Part shown: one piece after another, positions 25,701 through 34,095 of the stretch
How positions within the stretch are numbered: position 1 is the stretch's first letter
Layout: every line of letters begins with the position of its first letter
Assembly (NCBI GenBank): GCA_022113835.1
Contig: JAILWY010000018.1
Location: forward strand, 9,029,001-9,093,000
Reading direction: 5' to 3'
DNA: 64,000 nucleotides
From: Atopsyche davidsoni
Lineage: Eukaryota > Arthropoda > Insecta > Trichoptera > Hydrobiosidae
Position numbers and translations under genes: made by a program
Notes under the pieces: model-generated
The model's database searches: none
Seen by the model: only the letters and a program-made list of their open reading frames with translations
Told to the model about the DNA's origin: nothing

Positions 25701-28700
25701 TGTTGAATGAGATTCTAAAAACTGCCGAGTACTTTTTCGTTTTGTTTGGTCAGGTGAAGATCTTTGCTACCGAATCAGTAACAGGTGCTCTGGATTATAA
25801 ATGAATCTCAAGTGACCACCATTTACTTAGTCACACTCGCTGAAGTAACATTGCCGTGGTCATGCGAGAGCTAATTTGGTAGTTTTGCTTGTCGTTATCA
25901 GATGTGTCAATATGAATAGTAAATGATGAATGATTAGGTAGACTAAGGTTATTTTAAAACATCGCGTGAATGATTTGGCCGAAGGACGGTGGCCCCTCGG
26001 CCGTGCCCGAGCTGCAGACGAGCTGAGCGGTCGCTCGCGCGGCAGAAGCCTCTATTGAAGTCCGCGTGTAATCGAAACTCCTCACCAAACAAAGTGACCA
26101 CAGAATGGCGTCGTCGCCGAAGTGCGCAGTCATCGCCGGTGAATTAAAGGCATCGCTGGTGAATGGGCGTGGGACGGGGGGAGGGGAGAGATCCCGCATC
26201 CTGTTTTTAACTATTTTTTAACAAAAAATACAGTTTAGGCAACTCATTCCCCGTTTTGTGTTTCAACAGTCCGTAGGTATGTTTAGGAAATTGTTTTTTT
26301 TTTTGTCACACATTAAGAATATTTTAATTTGTTTTCAATTTCCTAATTTGGCTGTTACATAATATTCGGTTGATTAAATTTAAATTTAAAATTTAATTTA
26401 AATGTTTATAATTTATTATTCACACCCTTACTCTACTGCACTGAAACGTTTAGTTCAAATAATATCGATAAAAACTTAACAAGTTTTCACCCGCTATCGA
26501 GATACAATCAAATAACACGCATTCGGTAGCCGCTCCACCTGTAATGTGTTTTTTGTGAGCTGCCCATACTGGCTATGCTGTATTGAATGTTTGTGTGTTT
26601 TGCGCCGAGGCGGCGGGCAGGTACCTGTCTCCCACGGCAAATCCACCTTGCAGCGGCTCGCTTTGACAACATTTCCTGCTGTCGTTTTGGTTGGGTTAGG
26701 TTTGACTGATTCGGAGAGAGAGAGATAAACTCGCCACTCGCCTCGTACAGTTTGAGCACCTCCGAATCATCTTTCTTTAAAATGCGATCAATCATCTTGA
26801 TCGCTAAAGGATGAAGTAACCACCGCACCTGAACATTAGCTGCTATGTTGATGAACACATCTTAACATGTTGAGCATATTTGATCAGACTCCAAGTTCTA
26901 ATTTAATTTTGAACCACAGGATAAAAGAAAACAAATATTTTACGGTGTAACATAAATACATTAATTAGAAAAGTTATCATTAAAGTTTAGCGATAGAAAA
27001 AAAAATTGGTACAATAATGCGTATCCTGAACAAAGTCACTAAAACAGTGTTCTTAGTAAATATTATTTTCTATTTATAATGTGGAAATATGTCACTAATG
27101 TATCAAATGATCGACTGAGAGATAAAAGCAAAAAAGTTTTTCACGGTAGGAACCTTCCAATAAAGAATGTGGATGATTATGATTAATGAGAAACGGAATG
27201 CTTTCCTTAATATAAGAATGAAGACAGTTGCCAGTGCCGCGCCATGCTGTACGCCCTGACATGTGAATGTTTCGTGTCGATTATTTGGTTATCAACGCAA
27301 GCTTTGTGGGTTTTTTTTTATTATCACTAATATTACTACTCGAAACGATAATATTGTGAATGTTACTATTTTATTTCGACGCTATAGCTGCTGAACTTAC
27401 TAACGATCGTTTTCTTCTCGTGCAGGCACATCGTCATGTGACGAATCCGACACGGAGTCGGAGCCGGGCATCACCCTGAAGCGCAAGCAGCGGCGGTCGC
27501 GCACCACCTTCAGCGGAGACCAGCTGGACGCGCTGGAGAGGGCCTTCTCCCGGACGCAGTACCCGGACGTCTACACCAGGGAGGAGCTGGCTCAGAAGAC
27601 CAAGCTGACGGAAGCCAGAGTTCAAGTAAATCTTTCCCGAATTAGTTGAAAACGCAAATACAGATAGGTCTGCTATGGCTAACAATTATACATATTTGGG
27701 CATTCTCGATTTAACGCGCACCATCTGTCGTATCTACAAATTAATTACAAACCATATGGCCTCAGTATTCATTAATGTAATTATTTACCGTCATTTTTTT
27801 AGTTTGAGACTACGATTGAAAGGAATTAATATAGGTCTGTTTTTAGGTCTGGTTCTCCAATCGGCGAGCGCGCCTCCGCAAGCAGCTAAACTCTCAGCAA
27901 CTCAGCGCCTTCAACGGCATGTCCCTGCCGCCGGCTTTCCCTCCCTCGCACGTCCCGCAGTACGAGCCCCCCGCGCCCTTCAACCCGCCGTGCCCCGCAT
28001 GGCCGCAGCAGTCCTACGGCGTGCTCAACCCTCCCTCGGCGCTGGCCCCCGCCGGCGCGCTGCCGCTGACGCAGGGGCTGACGCAGGGGCTGACGCAGGG
28101 GCTGACGCAGGGGCTGACGCAGGGGCTGACGCAGGGGCTGCAGCAGGGCGGGCCGTGCCAGGCTGGGGAGGCGGGCGCGGGCGCGGGCGGCGGGCCCGAG
28201 GCTGGCGGGCTGCAGGCGGCCAGCCCCGGCGCGGCGCCCAGCCCGGCGCAGGGCGGCTACGGGGAAGCGGGCGCGGGCGCGGGCGGCGGTGCGGCTTACG
28301 GCGCGTACGGGGCGGGCGAGTACAAGCAGGCGGGCGAGCACAGCCACTGGGCGGCGCGCCACTCGCACCAGAACCGAGTTCCAGAAGTCGCCGCGTGGGC
28401 CGATAATTACAGGTGAGACCCTCCGCTCGTTTGCCGCCTTCTCTCTGTGCGCGATGTTTGGAGTTTCAAATTGATAACTACAATTAGAGCCCGATATGTG
28501 ATTACGAGTTTATTAGAAGCCGGACGATCCGGTTTCGGGCCGTTTTTTCTACGGACGGTAATCGTTCAATTTGGGGGCAGTCGGTACACTTTGTAGTTCG
28601 ACTTAATGAGGAGTTTGGCGATCGCAATTTGATTTAATGCTCGGGTACGTTACCTCGTATTTTCCCACTGTGGATTTTGGCGCGAGACTCTCGGAACAAA

Positions 28701-31700
28701 TTGCCGGATTTAAATTCTAACCGTGGGGTATTTGCTCTAATTCCGATCGTTATCTCCGGGGGACTCGCCCGGCCTCCTCCGAGCGGCCGTTACTTACGCG
28801 CGGCGATGCACTCGGCGCGCGGCCCCGTCGACATCCAGAAGCGATTTTTTTCCCGAAAGTGTTATAATCGTAACTGACTTTCCGATTGATACGGTATCTG
28901 CGGTCACTGTTATTTTGCGGTTATTAGTAATTATTTTGGAGAACTCTGAACACTCCGGCGAGTAAATTGCCGAGTGGAAAACGTTTAATTTGCATCAGTA
29001 TCGTATTAATTGACAGTTTTGAATATTTGTACTGTCTATAAAACTGTGGCCATTATTTGGCGCTGTCTCTAGAGTGACGCCGATTGTAGAAACTTTCGGA
29101 ATATTCTAGAAGTATAAATAAAAATGAAGTTTTAATTGAAGTCATTTGGAGATAATGATTGTTAAATAGAAAAAAAGTATTAACAGGAAGGGCGATCCGC
29201 GACTCACACGATCTACATCCACTAAATAACCGAGAGCGCCCGGCCCGGTGCGCCCCTGGCTGACCGTTTTGTTTAGTCCTTTTATTAGACCACCGCCGCT
29301 AATCAATTAAATACTAAATAACATCCCACCAATAACTTGTAATAACTAACACCAGACCCGGATCTGGGAGTTTGCATACTTTATTAAATTACAGTGTCTC
29401 CGTTGACGGACAGAAGGTGATTTGTAGTTTGGGGTTTAATTCAAACTGTTACGCTTTAACACGTCAATAACATCCTCAATAATAAGTATATTTTTATTAT
29501 TATCAATGAAATTTAATGTTACTGCACATTGACATAACTAGATCAACCAAAGATGAATAAAACCTCAAGCGAGTAGGAAAACGGTAAATTGTCTTGCGGT
29601 ATTTACATTCAAATTTCACTTTTTAATTTTGCGGTTTTTCGACATGTCTTTTTGAATAACAGAGTACTTTATGATGGTGATGTATAGTGAAAAAATAAAT
29701 TTTGTTAACACTATTGCGGACACAATTGTTTGAAGTGTATGTATAACCGACGAACACTCTGTCTGCAGCTACTCCAGACTCCGGGCCTGGCGCATCCGGC
29801 TACCGTGTGCTTTGAGCATTGATCATATCATAAATAATATTCACGTGAGCAGAGGGCCGCGGGCCCCGGGCGCGCTCATTCTAATTGCCCCGCCCCGCGC
29901 CCCGCGCCCCCGCCCCGCCCCCGCCCCGCCCCGCCCCGCCCCGCACCCCTCCCCGCGCCCCCTCCCGCCTCCGCTGCCTCCGCTGCCTCCGCGCGGTCCT
30001 TATCTGCCATCCGATGGCTTTTCAATTCAAATATTTTATCACCACCCGTATTGTTAATTGCGGCAATTAAATTTTGTTTGTTTAGACCATTTTTCTTCAT
30101 TTTATAGATTTAAAAAAATATATTATCAGTAATTCGCTAATTATATACAAATTTAAAATCAAACAAATTTTACTAAAAAAATTAGAGTTGAAGCTGTCAC
30201 CTTTCAAATGTTTTAGAAACTTCGTTCGTTAATTCTATTATACCTATCTGTTTTTGTTTGTTTATAACATAAATTGATGATTTATAAGAATCTTAAAATG
30301 ATTATAATTAGTTACTTACATTATCTTTTAAAAGGAGTCTACTTTTTTAAAAATATTTTATTAAATCATCGCTAACTTTTAAAGATCGTAATCGTTATCT
30401 AATGTTATATAATAAGTATTGTTTTCAAATTTGCCCAATTACATATTGGGCATATTTTCAATTTCATAATCTGCACTAACCCCAGTGCCAAAATGTAATT
30501 GCGCTTACCCGCACAAAGGTCTATTTAAATTGCGCACTAATTTAAAAAAAAATCTCAAATATTATTCAATGAAAAAAAACATAAAAAAGGGTATTTCCAA
30601 AACAGATTATCGAAATGTTTTCGGTTGGGTTGCGGCTGAAAATGAAAAGTGTCATTGAAGCCCCCCGGGCCGCGCGGAGAGCGACTCTGGCTTGCGACAC
30701 GTCTTTTGTGAGAGAGTGGGTCAATAACGCTCTAGGCAACTTTTTCGCAAGTTTCGCATGATTTATGCTTTTTCACGATTTTGGCGTCCGACACTGCAGA
30801 CTGCAAGACCCGCGACACCACCAGAGCGATCGCCGAGTTCCCAACAGAACTCAACCGTCAATTCCAATATCGATTACTTGCTTATTTGCGTATTTTAATA
30901 TATTACTTTATCGAAAAGTATTAAAACTTTTACGGAAAACACGAAAGCGCGTTTATAGCTGAAGTTCAATTTACGTTATTACATTAACTTTTCCTGTTTA
31001 ATTAATATATGAAAGATGGCAGTCTTCTCACCCTTCTTTACTTCTTCTTCTAACTTTGTATTGATTACCATTACATGCCTAATGCTTATTCCAAAAACCA
31101 TGTTTTTGATTACAGTTCAAAAATTATTTAATATTACCCGATGAAAAATTATGAATATATTTTTTTGCATTTTGCACAGAAATCAAAAGTTTTTTACAAA
31201 CTAAAAATCATGAAGTACGTCATGATGTATATAAATTGAATTCGATGCGCTTTATAATGCTTAATATAGCATAATAATTTTTTTTTTAAAGTTAAACAGA
31301 GAATATAAGCATATTTTCGATATTTGTTTGTTTAACTTTTTTATTCACGCATTAAAAAACTAGAACTCGGTTGAATATTCAGATTTAGATGATAGCCAAG
31401 TAAGTTCAATAAATTCAACAAGCAGTACTAAACTTTCTTTAGATACGAAAAAACGCGGAGGCAGACACGGTAAGGCAGGTAGACACGAAATCAGTGTATA
31501 TAAAAGATTATAGCACAATCATCTTTAATGCATTGTAAGAATTAGTAATCAAAAAGTAGTAAATACTAATTATTTAGCTTATATTGCTATGATCGTAATA
31601 AAAGAATAATAAAAAGCTCCCATCGATCGGTTATTACTGAAATATTTTTGAATTGGTAGAGTCCAGCTCCGCGTACGTAATACTTAGTGCGCCCACCAAT

Positions 31701-32943
31701 CTAAGGCATTTCCCGACGAATCGTACATTATAACGGCCCACTGGGCGCGAGCGGCAGCCCCGGACACGCAGCGGCCCGCCAGTAATGAATGGTTTTCAAG
31801 TCGGTAGCGTGTTAATAATTAACCAAATAATCGCTGTATACAATTTGTAGCGGCCGCCCGCTGCAGGGGACCGGGCTCGGGGCGCAGGCCTGGGAGCTCT
31901 GTCAGGGCGCTCTGCCACCTCACGACTCGCGGCCACCTCCATCGGAGCACCGGCCGCTCTAACTTCCGTATAATTATATTCTTGTAATAGCAAAGGTATC
32001 ATCATTATAGGTGCTATCCAAAAATTAATTCTATGAAGTATGTTTGTTTAATAAAATATATTATCATGTTGTGAAAGGTTGACATGCTTCTGGCCATGAA
32101 AACTAAGTATCCACGTACATCTCACTGACCTTATATTGCTTAAATGATCGAATATTTAGTATTACGCAGTATTTTGGTAGTTTTATTGTTTTTTGCAATA
32201 TGAGACTATGTGGAGTAGAAAAATGTCGTACACAAATGATGGTGTTCTGGTGGAAACGATAACTGTGATTTGGATTTGAGAGACGAATATCCTGTGCGTG
32301 CAATAATAAATAATTTTTCACATCACATCATTTTGTGCGCGTCGTTATTTGGGCAATAGAAAAAAAACTGTAGGCTATATCTAAGTAGATTAATTCGTTT
32401 ATTTTCAATGTTATTATATGCACATTGGAATATAAATGACATATTTGGTTTTAATTAGAAAATGAAAACTAGATTATTTTTTACTAAACTAATCAAATAA
32501 TCAATTTCGTTAAAGATACGTGCAAAATTAAAAAGTTTCAAGGTACGATTGTAAAATTGTAATTATTTGAATGAGGTCAATGTAACTCCAAAACCACTAG
32601 AAATAGTTATAGGCAACTGTATTTTTATAATAATCTACTTGAAGTATAACATTTCATTTACGTAATGCAGCATATATATTTAAAATTAAAATTTTAGTAA
32701 ATATATCGACACAAACTATAACAAAAAAACTTTAAAAAAGTTAAAGATTTTAAACTCGTTTTAGAGTGCTCTTGTGGTGTTATTGTTGTGAGGTGACTTA
32801 TTGGGTTTGTTTTTGTCCGCAGTTCCTTCTTCGCCGCCAACCCGCCGCACTACGGCTCGCACGCCCACTCGCCCACGGAAGCCAAGTCGGGCTACCCCTA
32901 CATCGGCCAGCTGGGCGGCATGGAGATGAGCCGCGTGCACTAG
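1707..32943 (+). CDS. gsb: gooseberry (gsb), Pax3/7-family transcription factor, six coding exons
   Basis: Nuclear DNA-binding transcription factor of the Pax3/7 group; in Drosophila gsb is a segment-polarity gene acting with wingless in segmental ectoderm and nervous system. Coding exons are 1707-1761, 19812-19984, 20133-20391, 27426-27625, 27847-28412 and 32823-32943. They sum to 1374 nt, 457 residues plus TAG, with no frame break, and every intron is GT-AG. Domains: paired domain about 19-144 ([10 protein letters not shown] to SISRLIRG), octapeptide HSIDGILG 156-163, homeodomain 184-243 (QRRSRTTF to [13 protein letters not shown]) with Ser at homeodomain position 50, typical of the paired class. 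The start peptide [12 protein letters not shown] is the gsb type, not the gsb-n type, from memory of Drosophila proteins. The tail (244-457) has a 12-bp tandem repeat coding LTQG and ends in a conserved-looking WADNYSSFFA stretch. Introns are 18.05, 0.148, 7.03, 0.22 and 4.41 kb. Domain calls are very secure; choice of gsb over gsb-n is strong. Confidence 0.96.
8485..8513 (+). repeat. 8-bp tandem repeat GACGGAGC, 3.6 copies
   Basis: GACGGAGC is repeated exactly at 8485, 8493 and 8501, followed by GACGG at 8509. It adjoins a purine-only run (AAGAAGAAGAGGAGGAGG) just upstream. It is a short minisatellite inside one of the GC-rich islands of intron 1. Confidence 0.85.
11500..11680. promoter_or_regulatory. 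candidate cis-regulatory block in intron 1
   Basis: This stretch has higher complexity than the AT-rich DNA around it and repeats the word TAATGATC (ATCTAATGATCTCG, ATCTAATGATCAAGC), a homeodomain core next to GATC. It also holds GTGATCAATAATC. The reading as an enhancer rests only on this clustering. Confidence 0.22.
14443..14529 (+). CDS. candidate cassette or alternative first exon of gsb inside intron 1
   Basis: An 87-nt segment sits between an acceptor (TTGGCCGTTCAG, AG at 14441-14442) and a donor (GTAAAT at 14530). One frame is open with coding-like third positions, reading [15 protein letters not shown] followed by [13 protein letters not shown]. It starts with two bases (AT) that finish a codon and ends with one base (G). 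The exon is therefore 1-1 symmetric and fits the phase-1 gap between gsb exons 1 and 2: G+AT gives Asp, and the final G joins GC of exon 2 to give Gly. Inclusion would add 29 residues just before the paired domain. An internal ATG at 14490 (A at -3) would let it serve instead as a first exon reading [19 protein letters not shown]. The same frame is also open upstream to an ATG at 14400. I do not recognise the peptide. It could belong to an unrelated nested gene, but no partner exons are visible. Confidence 0.55.
15470..15960. promoter_or_regulatory. candidate enhancer with homeodomain-type sites
   Basis: A complex block flanked by simple AT-rich DNA. It contains clustered TAAT/ATTA cores, notably ATTAAATCAATTATTCGACC followed by GATTAAAAATTACGG, plus several ATCG-containing words. 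Homeodomain and paired-domain proteins, possibly Gsb itself, could bind such cores. No experimental or conservation data are available here. Confidence 0.28.
19267..19303 (+). repeat. short inverted repeat GCCGAGC / GCTCGGC
   Basis: GCCGAGC at 19267-19273 and its exact complement GCTCGGC at 19297-19303 enclose 23 bases, about 500 bases before exon 2. It could fold as a small hairpin in the nascent intron. A chance origin is possible. Confidence 0.4.
19812..19984 (+). CDS. gsb: gsb exon 2, N-terminal paired domain (PAI subdomain)
   Basis: Acceptor TTTGTTTAG precedes 19812; donor GTTAGT follows at 19985. With the G from exon 1 it codes residues 19-76, from [19 protein letters not shown] through [19 protein letters not shown] to SKILNRYQ. 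This is the beta-hairpin and first helix-turn-helix of the paired domain, with the recognition-helix stretch [11 protein letters not shown] intact. The exon ends in phase 0, after NRYQ and before ETGSIRPG. It is GC-rich in an AT-rich background. Confidence 0.97.
20133..20391 (+). CDS. gsb: gsb exon 3, C-terminal paired domain (RED subdomain) and octapeptide
   Basis: Acceptor TTGTTCATTAG precedes 20133; donor GTAAGC begins at 20392. It codes residues 77-162 plus the first base of Gly163: the paired linker [17 protein letters not shown], then the second helical subdomain ([20 protein letters not shown] to [11 protein letters not shown]), then a short basic/acidic linker. It ends inside HSIDGILG, the octapeptide that in Pax proteins serves Groucho-type repression. 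The last Gly is completed by exon 4. The preceding intron is only 148 nt. Confidence 0.97.
20392..27425 (+). other. gsb: gsb intron 3: noncoding with several GC-rich islands
   Basis: About 7 kb between paired-domain and homeodomain exons. GC-rich islands are at about 21540-22000, 22270-22400, 22740-22960, 23480-23640, 23820-24070, 24370-24500 and 25970-26200. They are open in several frames on both strands at once, which points to composition and not to coding. No phase-matched alternative exon was found here. Confidence 0.6.
27426..27625 (+). CDS. gsb: gsb exon 4, homeodomain residues 1-46
   Basis: Acceptor TTCTCGTGCAG precedes 27426; donor GTAAAT begins at 27626. It codes residues 163-229: an acidic Ser/Glu/Asp linker ([13 protein letters not shown]), the basic [11 protein letters not shown] homeodomain arm, helices 1 and 2, and the start of helix 3 (LTEARVQ). 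The exon ends in phase 0 between homeodomain positions 46 and 47, an intron site shared by many paired-class homeobox genes. Confidence 0.97.
27847..28412 (+). CDS. gsb: gsb exon 5, end of homeodomain and low-complexity transactivation tail
   Basis: Acceptor GTTTTTAG precedes 27847; donor GTGAGA begins at 28413. It codes residues 230-417 plus two bases. It begins [14 protein letters not shown], giving Trp48, Phe49, Ser50 and Asn51 of the homeodomain. A Pro/Gln/Ala-rich stretch ([15 protein letters not shown]) follows, then six LTQG units (residues 303-326) with a diverged LQQG copy, Gly/Ala-rich runs, and the closing [10 protein letters not shown]. The exon is extremely GC-rich, so other frames on both strands are also open by composition; only this frame joins the homeodomain. 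The final AG is completed to Ser by exon 6. Confidence 0.96.
28066..28149 (+). repeat. gsb: 12-bp coding tandem repeat in gsb, six exact copies plus one diverged
   Basis: CTGACGCAGGGG occurs six times in a row (starts 28066, 28078, 28090, 28102, 28114, 28126) and a diverged CTGCAGCAGGGC follows at 28138. In frame it codes LTQG repeated, then LQQG. Identical copies at DNA level suggest recent slippage, so the copy number probably varies between individuals without breaking the frame. Confidence 0.95.
28413..32822 (+). other. gsb: gsb intron 5: noncoding, GC-rich islands and a decoy or alternative acceptor
   Basis: About 4.4 kb. GC-rich islands lie at about 28740-28850, 29760-30010, 30650-30710 and 31730-31950; the rest is AT-rich. 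A strong acceptor-like CTCTGTCTGCAG ends at 29768 and opens a frame compatible with exon 5 (see findings). A C-rich tract follows at 29887-29990. Confidence 0.55.
29887..29990 (-). repeat. C-rich tract; G-quadruplex potential on the minus strand
   Basis: An almost uninterrupted series of CCCCGC-type units (CCCCGCCCCGCGCCCCGCGC and similar) gives many runs of four or more G on the minus strand with one- or two-base loops. That is a textbook intramolecular G-quadruplex pattern, and an i-motif on the plus strand. The 3' part shifts to repeated CCGCTGCCTC. Confidence 0.7.
32823..32943 (+). CDS. gsb: gsb exon 6, C-terminus and stop codon
   Basis: Acceptor TTTTTGTCCGCAG precedes 32823. The exon completes Ser418, then codes [20 protein letters not shown] and ends [12 protein letters not shown] before TAG at 32941-32943, giving residue 457 as the last. 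The joined WADNYSSFFA resembles the aromatic C-terminal motif recalled from Drosophila gsb, supporting this exon as the normal terminal exon. Confidence 0.92.
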
Positions 32944-33580
32944 GCCGGCTGTCGGGAATAACGCGAGCAGACGCTACGTGCTCAAGAAAAACAATATAAT
33001 ACATTGCAAAATATGTATGTAGATAGTACCTAGATAACCAATGCTGATTTTTTCAGGTTTTTCTCTCGTTAGAGTCGAGAGCCGGATATACTAGAAGAGG
33101 CTTCTGTAGAATAATTGAGTAGCATTCATAGTTTTTTTTTTTTCTTAAAAATATTTAAATTTTATTCATTACTAGCACATGTATGGAATGTTGATATTCG
33201 GCATTGATTAAATCTACCGAGTGCCTTAGAAATTACAGGTGTATTGCATAAATTTCATGGATATTCACATATTTTTAACTTTAAAAATGTACAATGAGCT
33301 TAAAAGATATATATCTATATTGTGTAGAAAAAATCAGTGAATCTATATAAAACTTAATTGAAATTAGGTTTATTACCTTAATTTCATTTAATTACATTTT
33401 ACTGAAACGTGATTGAATTATACCAGTGTCTTATAGGAGCTTACGTATTTAAGTATAAGATATTAAATTTATGCAGATTTATAAAGTCAACAAAATCATA
33501 CTCCTTTAAATGCCTTAATTCGTGCAAGTCTGAACACAAACGTCCGTAGAATTGGCCGATCTTAACAGATTGTGAAAAAC

Positions 33581-33586
33581 AATAAA
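33581..33586 (+). terminator. gsb: candidate proximal poly(A) signal of gsb
   Basis: Canonical AATAAA about 640 bases after the stop codon, with a T-rich then G/T-rich stretch in the next 60 bases as expected of a downstream element. Confidence 0.4.
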
Positions 33587-34067
33587 TTTATTTTTGAATT
33601 TTCTTCGATCAATTTTTTCGTTGGCTGCCTGTGAGTTTACAATGACTGGTCTGTAGTGGACAGTATATAAATCATATTTCACATCCTAGTATCTTTATAA
33701 TACCTTATTTGTACCTATTAATAAATTTATTTATTATCATTATAGTAACACTTGTATGCACCTAGAAATAATAAAAATCACCAACACCTACTATTTGAAT
33801 AACTATTACCTCCAGCGAATGAGTTTGTTTTATTTTCCCTGTTCAAATGTACGATTTATAAGTACTAATACAATATTGTAATATTAAGTGTGTACTTAAT
33901 AATTCTTATGAACTCTTATATATATACAAAAATGTTAATACATTAATAATGCCTTGTGTTGAACTAAAAATACGAAGAAAACTATGTAAATTGAATAATT
34001 ATTATAAGAATCACTAGTTTTAAGTAAATAAAATTGTTGATATGTGTAAAATTCTTGCCTTATAAAA

Positions 34068-34073
34068 AATAAA
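34068..34073 (+). terminator. gsb: candidate distal poly(A) signal of gsb
   Basis: AATAAA, the last of two close signals (the other at 34027-34032), followed within 30 bases by T/G-rich TGTTTTATTTACATTGG. Use here would give a 3' UTR of about 1.1 kb. Confidence 0.35.
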
Positions 34074-34095
34074 TATACACAAAAGTATGAAATGT

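Larger units (their letters stand above)
32944..34095 (+). other. gsb: gsb 3' untranslated region (end uncertain)
   Basis: Sequence after the TAG is AT-rich with no sustained open frame. AATAAA occurs at 33581, 33720, 34027 and 34068. The 33581 signal is followed by a T/G-rich stretch (TTTTTTCGTTGGCTGCCTGT), making it a good proximal site; the 34068 signal is followed by TGTTTTATTTACATTGG and would be the distal one. Which is used cannot be told from sequence. Confidence 0.5.

Noticed and set aside
26508..26858. 116-codon minus-strand frame in intron 3
   Set aside because: No domain and no matching splice signals; short and compositionally mixed.
27886..28368. 160-codon minus-strand frame rich in RQPL repeats
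   Set aside because: Antisense shadow of gsb exon 5 caused by the same tandem repeat and base composition.
27675..28406. 243-codon plus-strand frame with [12 protein letters not shown] repeats
   Set aside because: It is the shifted frame of gsb exon 5 and its 12-bp repeat. It runs from intron into exon and has no homeodomain continuity; openness comes from GC-rich composition.
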